Assembly (NCBI RefSeq): GCF_014844035.1
Contig: NZ_CP062159.1
Location: 1,984,001 to 2,048,000, forward strand
Direction of reading: 5' to 3'
Length of the DNA: 64,000 bases
Source: Flavobacterium sp. MDT1-60
GTDB taxonomy: Bacteria > Bacteroidota > Bacteroidia > Flavobacteriales > Flavobacteriaceae
Shown: one piece after another, positions 35,909 through 44,322 of the stretch
Numbering within the stretch: position 1 is the first letter of the stretch
How the letters are laid out: the number at the start of each line of letters is the position of its first letter
Program-made: the position numbers and the translations under genes
Notes under the pieces: model-generated
Database searches by the model: none
The model's input: the letters and a program-made list of their open reading frames with translations, nothing else
Told to the model about the DNA's origin: nothing

Positions 35909-36097
35909 TTAGTCTTTTTTTGGTGGCTGAATAATGATTGGATCATCTCCAGGGCCATCAGCATAGGATGGGATTTCTGGATTTATCTCTTTTTTTACTT
36001 CAGTTGCAGACTTGTTATCTGATGTTTCTTCATCATTTGTACAAGATACGAATGCCCCACTGGCAACTAAACACGCTAATATATAAACTTTTTTCAT
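35909..36097 (-). CDS. Tiny lipoprotein with ADGPGDD motif, module copy 2
   Basis: A 62-aa protein with signal MKKVYILACLVASGAF, lipobox VSC, a charged linker and PSYADGPGDDPIIIQPPKKD at the end. The shared ADGPGDD with the copy at 22610-22801, in otherwise different tails, marks the likely functional core. It precedes the paired TPR kinase by 51 bases. No known family. Confidence 0.75.
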   Translation of the reverse strand: MKKVYILACLVASGAFVSCTNDEETSDNKSATEVKKEINPEIPSYADGPGDDPIIIQPPKKD

Positions 36098-36187
36098 CTT
36101 ACTTCGTTGTTAAAAATTTGACATAGATCAGCCGGTTCGATAATGAAATCGAATTTTTTTGTGCTGATTTTCAAACCGCACCCTGCG

Positions 36188-36485
36188 GAATGTTTTTTGA
36201 ATTTTTTGTTTGGGAAGTGAAGTATGTAGAACAGTAAGATTTTATCTATACTTCCCGGATAAACTCCGTCTTACGGTTTTCCATACTTTTTAAGTGAACT
36301 AGTTTTGTACATTTGTTCTTATCGCGATATCGAACAATAACTAATTTTGATATTGCAAAGATCTGACGCTTACAAGCCTGTATTGATACGGAATTCCGGG
36401 AAGTACTAACTTTACTGAGATTCCTAAAAAAAATCCGAGAAATCCTGAAAAATCCGAGAAATAATCCTGAAAATCCTGAGGGCCT
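36188..36485. repeat. GPGDD-module intergenic element, copy 3
   Basis: Repeat 1: GGGAAGT (36212-36218) with ACTTCCC (36250-36256). Repeat 2: GTATGTAGAACAGTAAGAT (36222-36240) with GTCTTACGGTTTTCCATAC (36268-36286). The outer base pairs changed together relative to copies 1 and 2 (GTG...CAC to GTA...TAC). The plus-strand TACATTTG (36308-36315) fits a -7 box. The end near 36420-36485 has direct repeats of AATCCGAGAAA/AATCCTGAAAA, just before the gene at 36486. Confidence 0.7.
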
Positions 36486-37424
36486 ATGAAAAAAATTACT
36501 CAAAGTGACATTGAAAATGATTACAAGGAAGCTATTAGAAATAAATATAGAAGCGAAAAGACCGAAGGGGAGTATTCGCATTATTTAAATAATCCTTCCC
36601 AAGCGCTTTTAAGAGATTTGTGTTGGGAAATTTTCAGTTCAAATCCAACAGCTGATGATTTAGTCGTGTATCGTAATTTTTTTAAATCTGAATTTAATTC
36701 AAAAGAGGAAAATACTTCAACAAAGTACACTGATAAATTTAGAAAAGTAGGAGCTTTTTTGAAAGGGGAAAAAAATCCGGCAAATCTCACTACTGCAGAA
36801 TTAGCAGCAATTTTTGTAGATTTTGAAGATCGTCCTTTTAATAAATTTAAAAAATCGATCAGTATAGAAAGTGGCGAAAATGGGCAAAACGAGAAATTGA
36901 CAAGTACTTTTTTAGAATCGGAGATTAAAAAAGGAGAAGTAAAAGAAAAAAATAAGATTGTTATAGAAAGAGAAAATCGACCAATAAGTTTTCAAAGTGA
37001 CTTTAAACACAATTTCTTAGAAAAGTTATTTAATAGATCAAAACTAGCTATGATTTTTACAGCTGTTATTTTTTGTTTAATAGCAGCAACAATTTATTTT
37101 GCCTTCACGAGAAACAAATGCATGCAGTGGACACACGATCATTATGAAAAAGTAGATTGTGATTTGAGCTCAGATGAATTCTTTATTAATAATGGAGTAG
37201 AACCGTACAATGAGAATAAGTTTGCTCTTAAAAAAATTATAGTTTATGATACTACAAATTGTTTTAAAAACGGAGAAGCAATTGTTTGGTATGCGAAAAC
37301 AAGTAGTGATAAAGCAGATTTTTTTAACACCCACGGAAGACATCCTGAAAATAATAAGCCGTTAAGGCCTGTAACTGATTATATCAAAAAAAGATACGGA
37401 GAAAAAAGTGTCTCCAAAAAATAA
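36486..37424 (+). CDS. Membrane-anchored protein of the GPGDD module, copy 2 (with extracytoplasmic domain)
   Basis: A 312-aa protein. Residues about 1-135 match the cytoplasmic domain of the copy at 23529 (ALLRDLCWEIFSSNPTADDL, KFRKVGAFLKGEKNPANLT, DFEDRPFNKF). After a charged stretch there is one membrane span (about residues 190-208) and then about 100 residues outside with Cys pair (KCMQWTHDHYEKVDC) and NTHGRHPENNKPLRP. Copy 1 lacks this last domain. Divergent from the lipoprotein gene across element copy 3. Confidence 0.78.
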   Translation: MKKITQSDIENDYKEAIRNKYRSEKTEGEYSHYLNNPSQALLRDLCWEIFSSNPTADDLVVYRNFFKSEFNSKEENTSTKYTDKFRKVGAFLKGEKNPANLTTAELAAIFVDFEDRPFNKFKKSISIESGENGQNEKLTSTFLESEIKKGEVKEKNKIVIERENRPISFQSDFKHNFLEKLFNRSKLAMIFTAVIFCLIAATIYFAFTRNKCMQWTHDHYEKVDCDLSSDEFFINNGVEPYNENKFALKKIIVYDTTNCFKNGEAIVWYAKTSSDKADFFNTHGRHPENNKPLRPVTDYIKKRYGEKSVSKK

Positions 37425-37426
37425 AA

Positions 37427-37462
37427 AAACCTCCAAAAATCATGTTTTTGGAGGTTTAGGCA
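37427..37462. terminator. Bidirectional terminator
   Basis: AAACCTCCAAAAA (37427-37439) pairs perfectly with TTTTTGGAGGTTT (37445-37457), loop of 5. It lies between the plus-strand module gene and the minus-strand L,D-transpeptidase and can serve both. Confidence 0.88.
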
Positions 37463-37526
37463 TCAATCTTTATTCTTTACTCTTTATTCTATTTTCTTTA
37501 ATCTTGACTCTATATTCTAAAAAAAA

Positions 37527-39152
37527 TCAATTATTAGCCGTCTTAAACTCAGTATCCTGCGGGAAAAGCAATCTATTCAACTGAACATCCCGTTCATAAA
37601 CGTCAGGGAAGAAACCAATTTCACCTTCTTTACTTACCCAGGCAGTAAAATAACCAATATAGATTGGAACTTTTTTCTTGAGCATACAAGGCGTTTCTTT
37701 AACTCCGCTCATAGCCGAATTTATTTTGTCGACAGGCCAGTCCGGATATTCTCTTAGCATTGCAATAGCCAGTTCTTTTGCTTTTTCTACATTGATGCAA
37801 CCGTGGCTGAAAATACGTTTCTCAAATCCGAATAAACTCTTAGAGGGTGTGTCGTGCATATAAATGTCGTTCGGGTTGGGAAACATAAATTTCACTAAAC
37901 CCAAAGCGTTATTAGGCCCTGGTTTTTGCCTTACTTTTCCGCCATTCCATTCCATATTATGATCTGCGAGATAGTTTTTCTCTTCTGCCATTTTCAGTTT
38001 TAATTCATTTTTAATGATACTGCCCGGCACATACCAATATGGACTAAAAACAATACGATCGATCTGACCGCTAAAAATGACAGTTTGGGTTAAAGGTGTT
38101 CCTATGAAAACATTGGAGACAATATCATAATTTCCGTCTCTGACATAATACAATCGAAAAGACGGAATATTAACCATAACATACTCGCTTTGGTTTTCCA
38201 AAGTTGGCGGAATCCATCGGCAGCGTTCCATATTCAACATTATTGTTTTTATACGATCGCTTACAGGTTCGTTCATTTGATCAATAAAATCTTTTGTAAT
38301 AATATAATTTGGTTTAAGCACATAACGGGCTTTGTATTTCATAATTCCGTCCATTAATTCCTGATCGTAAAAATTACTTTTAGAGTCTTTGGCCAAATCT
38401 CCAACGATTGCCAAACGCTGTCTTATGTCTGCAATGGTTTGTGAAGTAGCATCGGGGCGCAAATCCTGAAACGGTATATCCATTGAAATTTTATTCCATG
38501 TGCCGTTTTTTTCAATTTCTCTGTATTTTTTTAAAACCTCCTGAAGTTTATAATATTGACTAAAAAGCACATGATTATTTTGATCTAATAAATTCGGATT
38601 GCCCGAAATAGAATCCAATAAAGTCTCATACGATATTTTTTTCTTTGGTAAATACCATTCAAGCTTATTCTGTGCGGCTGCATCCATTCCCTGATACACA
38701 TGTTTTGCATAAAGTATGTACATTGAACTCAATAAAAGCTCAGTATCTGATTCTGACACTTTTTCGGTTGAATCTTCATCAAAAACCTCATCGATTTTAT
38801 CTTTATACGGAATTCTAATTTGAACCCCTTCTTCGTAAGTAGAATTTAACTTATGATACATTAGATGTCCAAATTCGTTTATCTGACTACCACTATACCA
38901 AATGGCTTTGTATGATCTGTCTTTATAAAGGGTTGAGACATCGTTTTGATAGTCTTTTAATTGAGAATATTTTTTAAAAAAGGCCAACAAGGTGGCATTG
39001 TCGATAGCTGGTGCGGCATAGTTAGCAAAAGAAATATTGGGAATAAAAAAAGTTGTTTTCTTATTTTCAGAAAGAAGGTTGTTCTTTGAAAATCCAAAAG
39101 AAGAAACAATAAAACAAGAAACTAAAAAGATTGTCAGAGTAAAATTTTTCAT
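37527..39152 (-). CDS. L,D-transpeptidase (YkuD domain) of the YcbB type
   Basis: A 541-aa exported cell-wall enzyme with signal peptide MKNFTLTIFLVSCFIVSSFG. N-terminal domain and a peptidoglycan-binding-like middle (DLRPDATSQTIADIRQRLAIVGD), then the YkuD catalytic part with the SHGCINVEKA motif (catalytic Cys, His). It forms 3-3 cross-links or attaches proteins to peptidoglycan. Single gene. Confidence 0.93.
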   Translation of the reverse strand: MKNFTLTIFLVSCFIVSSFGFSKNNLLSENKKTTFFIPNISFANYAAPAIDNATLLAFFKKYSQLKDYQNDVSTLYKDRSYKAIWYSGSQINEFGHLMYHKLNSTYEEGVQIRIPYKDKIDEVFDEDSTEKVSESDTELLLSSMYILYAKHVYQGMDAAAQNKLEWYLPKKKISYETLLDSISGNPNLLDQNNHVLFSQYYKLQEVLKKYREIEKNGTWNKISMDIPFQDLRPDATSQTIADIRQRLAIVGDLAKDSKSNFYDQELMDGIMKYKARYVLKPNYIITKDFIDQMNEPVSDRIKTIMLNMERCRWIPPTLENQSEYVMVNIPSFRLYYVRDGNYDIVSNVFIGTPLTQTVIFSGQIDRIVFSPYWYVPGSIIKNELKLKMAEEKNYLADHNMEWNGGKVRQKPGPNNALGLVKFMFPNPNDIYMHDTPSKSLFGFEKRIFSHGCINVEKAKELAIAMLREYPDWPVDKINSAMSGVKETPCMLKKKVPIYIGYFTAWVSKEGEIGFFPDVYERDVQLNRLLFPQDTEFKTANN

Positions 39153-39427
39153 TTTTTTTCATTTTACGTTACTACTATTTACCAAAAGGTCAATGCAGGT
39201 TGAGGTAATTAAAAAAAATGATTTGGGGAAATCGTATTGAATGCAGATCAAATTTAGAAAAAAAATCTTATTATTTTTTGTTTTTCTTTGACAATAGTAT
39301 TTGATTTAATTGTTATTAAATGTGAAAATTATTGGGTCTAATTAATTGGTAATCAATAGGTTTTTTGTTTGTGGAATAAAGATTATATTTGATTAGTCAG
39401 ATTTATTAACCTAAATACCAAAGAACA
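39153..39427. other. Intergenic between L,D-transpeptidase and DUF4239 gene
   Basis: No gene. A plus-strand TATATTTG (39384-39391) 36 bases before the next start fits a -7 box, with TTTG (39364-39367) 16 bases upstream as a weak -33 match. Confidence 0.4.
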
Positions 39428-40213
39428 ATGATTAATGTAAGTTTTTTTGAGATTTTAGGAATGTTTATTATTCCTTTCTGTAGTATTCTAATCCCCATTC
39501 TTGTCGGTCAGTATTATGGTTTATTTGTAAAGAATAAATCCGGTAAAGTAAGCGATTCACCAGTTGGATCAGTAGTAGGAGCAGCGCTTGGTCTTTTGGC
39601 TTTTATGCTTGCCTTCACGTTTCAAATTGTGGACAACAGATACAATAGCAGAAAGGAACTTTTGCTGGATGAAGTTACGGAAATAAGAACCACTTATTTG
39701 CAATCCGGTTTAATACCAGAACCGTATCGGTCTTCTTCCAGAAAGTTTTTGATTGAATATACTGATTTACGAGCTACTTTGGTAAATGATACTTCGATTG
39801 AAAACGTCCAAAGATTAAAAATCAGATCGCAGTCGATTCTCGATTCACTTTGGGATTATTCTGAAGCTCTGGCCGCACAGGATCGTAGTTCTGAGGCCTA
39901 TTCTTTGTACATAACCTCTGTAAATAGCCTATTTGATACCTATAACAAGCGGGTAACCTTAACATTTGAGTACAGGATACCCGTTGCGATTTTATGGGTG
40001 CTGTTTATAATCTCTTGGTTTTCCATGTTATTGTTGGGCTATCAATTCGGAATTACCGGAAAAAAGAACAACAGGCTGGCCGTTTTTATCTCTATTATTT
40101 TTGCTTCGGTTATGTTTTTAATTTTAGCATTAGACCGTCCGGAAACCAGAATTATGAAATTAAATCAGACACCGGTGCTTACATTGCAAAAGCAACTCCA
40201 TAGCAAAAAGTAA
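39428..40213 (+). CDS. DUF4239 membrane protein
   Basis: A 261-aa protein with helices at about residues 8-30, 50-70, 190-210 and 215-235. The middle soluble part (TEIRTTYLQSGLIPEPYR..., LWDYSEALAAQDRSS) matches the DUF4239 (bestrophin-like) pattern I recall. Function unknown; an ion-channel-like role is only suggested. It converges with the GH3 gene, which ends 6 bases downstream. Confidence 0.8.
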   Translation: MINVSFFEILGMFIIPFCSILIPILVGQYYGLFVKNKSGKVSDSPVGSVVGAALGLLAFMLAFTFQIVDNRYNSRKELLLDEVTEIRTTYLQSGLIPEPYRSSSRKFLIEYTDLRATLVNDTSIENVQRLKIRSQSILDSLWDYSEALAAQDRSSEAYSLYITSVNSLFDTYNKRVTLTFEYRIPVAILWVLFIISWFSMLLLGYQFGITGKKNNRLAVFISIIFASVMFLILALDRPETRIMKLNQTPVLTLQKQLHSKK

Positions 40214-40219
40214 TATGTT

Positions 40220-42850
40220 TTACTGAATCAAAATATCCTCAGTAATTACATTACTGCTTGTTGGATTAGGTTCGTCAGGCAGATGACCTCCAATTGCAAT
40301 TTTAATTTTACCATTGTATTGTTGGTAAATGCCTTCAGCAGTAACATACGATAAATCTTCCGGAGAAAGTATAAAAGTTATGGTTTTACTTTCTCCCGCT
40401 TTAAGACTTATGCGTTCAAATCCTTTTAGGGTTTTAAGAGGAGCTTTTATAGATGTATTTTGATTGATAACATACAATTGCGCTACTTCTTCGCCGGCCA
40501 TTTTACCGGTATTGGTGATGCGTACAGAAACTGAAACGCTTTTTCCTTTAGCAATTTTTGATGGCATTTTTAGCGCATCATATTTAAAGGTAGTATAACT
40601 CAGACCGTATCCAAAACCATAAAGAGGTGCTCCTTTAAAATAACGATAAGTTCTGTTGTCCATTTTATAATCTACAAATTCAGGTAAGTCTGAATCGCCT
40701 TTGTAAAACGTAATCGGTAATCTTCCGGCCGGATTATAATCTCCAAAAAGGATATCTGCGACCGCTGTTCCGGCAGCTTGTCCGCCATACCAGGCATTTA
40801 CAATGGCAGAAACATTTTGTGCTTCCCACGGAATAGCAATCGCACTTCCGGTCATCATCACGAAAACAACTGGTTTTCCAGTCTTTTGAAGCGCTTTCAT
40901 CAAATCGGTTTGTACAGCTGGTAATAAAATCGAAGTTCGATCTCCGCCTTTAAAACCCGGAAAATTTACTTTCATTTCTTCGCCTTCTAATTGCGGCGAA
41001 ATTCCACCGGCAAAAACAAAGGCATCGACATCTTTTAAGCGATTGACAAGAGCTGTAAAATCGGTTTTTTTGTAGTTTCCGGCATTCAGGGCAACGTTGC
41101 CTTTTCCTTCTCCCTGCCAATATTCAATAACCAAATTATAAACGGTTCCTTTTGTTGTTTTTAATTCAAAAGTTTGTCCACCCCAGCGATTTTTTTTCCA
41201 CGCATTTAGTTCTTCTTTTCCATTCACAAGAAAGCGGTAGCCATCGTCAGCAGTAAGTTCAAAAGTAATGCTGCCATTTTCAGCTGCCGTAAAATTGGTT
41301 GTGTAACGGGCAGAAAAATTATTGGCTTTAATATTTTGAACAACAGCTTCGCCTTCCTGCCAAAAATGGTTTAATTCGGTTTCAGTTCGTGTAATTTCCG
41401 GTTTCCCTGAAAGATCGGTGTTGTTGAAATATTCGGCTTTAAAACCTTGTTTTCCTTCAAAAGTATATTGGTTTTTGACATCGGCATACACTAATAAAGT
41501 ATCATTGGTAAAGTTGATGGCTTTCTCATAAATGACTTCAGTATTTGCACCTAATTTGTCTTTAATGCCTTGTAATACGGTGGATAGTTTTGAAGGTGTT
41601 CCGTTGTAATTCCCTAAAATAGAAATCGAATTATCTGCATTTGGACCCAAAACAGCGATCTTCTTTATTTTTTTGCTTAATGGCAAAGTATTGTTTTCAT
41701 TTCTAAGCAAAACCATCGATTGCTGCGCCATTTTTACAGCATGTTCCTGATGTGCGGGACTTTCTAATACAGAAGCTGGCGTTTGAGCATATTTCACCAT
41801 TTCAACCGGATCAAACATTCCCAATCTGAAACGGATCATAAAAAGACGTTTTACAGAAATGTCGATTTGTGATTCAGGTATTTTTCCGGTTTTTACCGCT
41901 TGTACCAAAGCTTTATAGGCGTCTGTTCCGCAGTCAATATCCGTTCCGTGGAAAACAGCGTCAGCTGAAGCCGATGCTGCATCAGGATGAGTTTTATGAT
42001 TTTTAAAGAAATCGTCAATCGCCCAACAATCTGAAGTTACATACCCATCAAATTTCCATTGATTTCGCAAAATATCCGTCATCAAAATATCACTTGCACA
42101 ACAAGGCTGCGTTCTAAAAGCATTGTAAGCACACATTACACCGGCAACCTTAGACTCGGTTACTAATTTTTTAAACGCAGGCAAATAGGTATCCCAAAGT
42201 TCATAAGGAGTTACATCAACATCAAAAGTATGACGCAAAGGTTCCGGGCCACTATGAACAGCATAATGTTTGGCACAGGCTGCCGCTTTTAAATATTTAG
42301 GGTCATCTCCCTGAAGTCCTTTAACAAAGAAATCTCCTAAAGTTGCAGTCAAAAACGGATCTTCGCCATAGGTTTCCTGTCCGCGTCCCCAACGAGGGTC
42401 ACGAAAAATATTAATATTAGGTGTCCAGTACGTAAGGCCAAGATAACGTTCGTTGGTTCGGCCTGATTCAACAGCTTTGTTGTAAATCGCTCTTCCTTCT
42501 AAAGCCGAATAATCAGCCATTTTAAAAAGTGAATTTTTATCAAAAGTGGCGGCCATGGCAATAGCCTGAGGATATACAGTAGTTTTAAAAGGAGTTCTTG
42601 CAACACCGTGAAGTGTTTCATTCCACCAGTCATAAGCCGGAATGTCCAATCTCGAAATTGCCGGAGAGGAATTCAGCATTTGCGAAACTTTTTCTTCCAA
42701 AGTCAAACGACTTACCAGATCGTTTACTCTTGCTTCAAAACTTAAAGTTGTGTTCTGAAAAGGAAATTTTTCTTTTTTATCCTGAGCTTGAGAATAAATG
42801 GAAAGAAATAAAAATAATATGATTTGATAAAGAGCGATTGATTTTTTCAT
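40220..42850 (-). CDS. Secreted GH3 beta-xylosidase/beta-glucosidase with PA14 domain
   Basis: An 876-aa exported GH3 enzyme (signal MKKSIALYQIILFLFLSIYSQAQ). N-terminal GH3 barrel with nucleophile Asp in YVTSDCWAIDD (typical SDxxA), a C-terminal GH3 sandwich with an inserted PA14 domain (about residues 450-590: FKAEYFNNTDLSGKPE, ADDGYRFLVNGKEE), then a fibronectin-like end (TNTGKMAGEEVAQLY). The plan fits xylan beta-1,4-xylosidases of xylan loci. It is divergent from the LacI gene, and an operator-like motif lies upstream (42953-42966). Confidence 0.93.
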   Translation of the reverse strand: MKKSIALYQIILFLFLSIYSQAQDKKEKFPFQNTTLSFEARVNDLVSRLTLEEKVSQMLNSSPAISRLDIPAYDWWNETLHGVARTPFKTTVYPQAIAMAATFDKNSLFKMADYSALEGRAIYNKAVESGRTNERYLGLTYWTPNINIFRDPRWGRGQETYGEDPFLTATLGDFFVKGLQGDDPKYLKAAACAKHYAVHSGPEPLRHTFDVDVTPYELWDTYLPAFKKLVTESKVAGVMCAYNAFRTQPCCASDILMTDILRNQWKFDGYVTSDCWAIDDFFKNHKTHPDAASASADAVFHGTDIDCGTDAYKALVQAVKTGKIPESQIDISVKRLFMIRFRLGMFDPVEMVKYAQTPASVLESPAHQEHAVKMAQQSMVLLRNENNTLPLSKKIKKIAVLGPNADNSISILGNYNGTPSKLSTVLQGIKDKLGANTEVIYEKAINFTNDTLLVYADVKNQYTFEGKQGFKAEYFNNTDLSGKPEITRTETELNHFWQEGEAVVQNIKANNFSARYTTNFTAAENGSITFELTADDGYRFLVNGKEELNAWKKNRWGGQTFELKTTKGTVYNLVIEYWQGEGKGNVALNAGNYKKTDFTALVNRLKDVDAFVFAGGISPQLEGEEMKVNFPGFKGGDRTSILLPAVQTDLMKALQKTGKPVVFVMMTGSAIAIPWEAQNVSAIVNAWYGGQAAGTAVADILFGDYNPAGRLPITFYKGDSDLPEFVDYKMDNRTYRYFKGAPLYGFGYGLSYTTFKYDALKMPSKIAKGKSVSVSVRITNTGKMAGEEVAQLYVINQNTSIKAPLKTLKGFERISLKAGESKTITFILSPEDLSYVTAEGIYQQYNGKIKIAIGGHLPDEPNPTSSNVITEDILIQ

Positions 42851-42952
42851 AGGACATTGTTTTTTAAATCCATTTTGCTGTAAATTTTAAAGTCTGCTTA
42901 CATTTAATTATCTATCGAAAAAGGGAGTATGTTTTTAGTGGAAAACTTTATT

Positions 42953-42966
42953 GCAACCGATTGTGT
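42953..42966. promoter_or_regulatory. Operator-like motif, GH3 side
   Basis: GCAACCGATTGTGT; the AACCGATT core has the AAnCGnTT pattern of LacI-family operators. On the minus strand it reads TTTACACAATCGGTTGC, next to TTTAC, as at the other three sites. Confidence 0.65.
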
Positions 42967-43105
42967 AAAGAAAGAAAAAATAATTTAATTTTACCGAAAA
43001 ATTATCAGGAATTTATTTCTCAGCAACAACACACATATGAAGTTAGGAAACTTTTAGTGTTGATTTAAAAGCAATATGTTCCATTGTTTTATTTATTAAA
43101 TTTTT

Positions 43106-44155
43106 ATGGAGGAAAGTAGAGATGTTACCATTTATGATATTGCCGAGAGAATGAATCTCGCGACTTCGACCATTTCAAGAGCTTTGAAAGATCATCCTAC
43201 TATAAGTGATAAAACCATAAAAAAAGTAAAAAAAGTTGCTGAAGAAATGGGTTTTCGTCCCAATATTTTAGCAGCAGGCTTACGCGGCAATTCAACTAAA
43301 ATAATAGGGGTTTTAGTATCCCGAATTAACCGTCCTTTTATCTCCTCACTGATTAGTGGTATTGAAGAAATCGCCCAAAAAGCAGGTTATAGCGTTATGA
43401 TTACACAAAGTCATGATTCTTATGAAGATGAAGTTAATTTGTCAAAAGCACTTTATGATAGTCGGGTTTGTGGTGTCATTTGCTCGTTGGCCATGGATAC
43501 GCGTGATACTTCTCATTTTCAAAAGTTTATCGATAAAAATATTCCGTTGGTTTTTGTAGATCGGGTGCCGAAAGATTTTAATACGTACCGTGTTATGATC
43601 GACAATTATTCTGCCGGTTATAAAGCGACAAAACATTTGATTGAACAAGGTTGCACCCGCATTGCACATATTACAGGTTCTCAATACCGAAATACATATA
43701 GCGAACGAAAAAGAGGTTATGTAGATGCTTTGTTAGAAGCTAATCTTACTGTTGATGAGACTCTTATCATTGAAACAAGTTTGACATATGAAGAAGGGGA
43801 AACGGCCAGTACAACTCTGTTTGATTTACCAAATCCACCAAATGGAATTTTTGTGGTGAATGATACCGCCGCGGTTGGGGTAATTCAAATTGCTAAAAAA
43901 CGAGGTTTGAAAATTCCGGAAGATATTGCTATTATTGGTTTCAATGACGATCCAATTGCATCAATTATTGATCCTGGATTAACAACTATTTCGCATCCGG
44001 CGGTAAAGATGGGACAGACATCAGCCAAGAAAATATTGAACCATTTAAAGTCGGCTAAAAAGAGTCCGGATACTCCGAAAAAAGATGATATTACCGAAGT
44101 TACTTTTTTAAATACCGAAGTTTTAGTTCGTGCTTCTTCAAACAGAAGAAAGTAA
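43106..44155 (+). CDS. LacI-family transcriptional regulator
   Basis: A 349-aa LacI-type repressor: N-terminal helix-turn-helix (VTIYDIAERMNLATSTISRAL) and hinge, then a periplasmic-binding-protein-like sensor domain (VFVDRVPKDFNTYRVMIDNYSAGYKATKHLI). Located between GH3 (minus) and GH67 (plus), next to four operator-like sites. Likely represses the xylan genes until a xylan-derived sugar binds; ligand not known. Confidence 0.94.
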   Translation: MEESRDVTIYDIAERMNLATSTISRALKDHPTISDKTIKKVKKVAEEMGFRPNILAAGLRGNSTKIIGVLVSRINRPFISSLISGIEEIAQKAGYSVMITQSHDSYEDEVNLSKALYDSRVCGVICSLAMDTRDTSHFQKFIDKNIPLVFVDRVPKDFNTYRVMIDNYSAGYKATKHLIEQGCTRIAHITGSQYRNTYSERKRGYVDALLEANLTVDETLIIETSLTYEEGETASTTLFDLPNPPNGIFVVNDTAAVGVIQIAKKRGLKIPEDIAIIGFNDDPIASIIDPGLTTISHPAVKMGQTSAKKILNHLKSAKKSPDTPKKDDITEVTFLNTEVLVRASSNRRK

Positions 44156-44266
44156 TTTCTTTTGAAATAAACCGACAATTTCCTGTCAGTTCTTTCCTTT
44201 TTTAATAAAATAATTAGTGTTGTGTGAAAAATTTTGCAGTAAAATTTTTTTCTTAAAACACAATGC

Positions 44267-44291
44267 TATATTTTTACGCAACCGATTGCAA
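44267..44291 (+). promoter_or_regulatory. Promoter -7 box and operator upstream of GH67
   Basis: TATATTTT (44267-44274) then TTTAC directly followed by the palindrome GCAACCGATTGC (44278-44289) with AA. The site overlaps the likely transcription start, about 33 bases before the gene. Confidence 0.7.
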
Positions 44292-44322
44292 CTTTTAAAT
44301 TTAATCATTCAAAAAACAGCTG

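Noticed and set aside
43885..44178. 97-aa minus-strand frame
   Set aside because: Shadow of the LacI gene.
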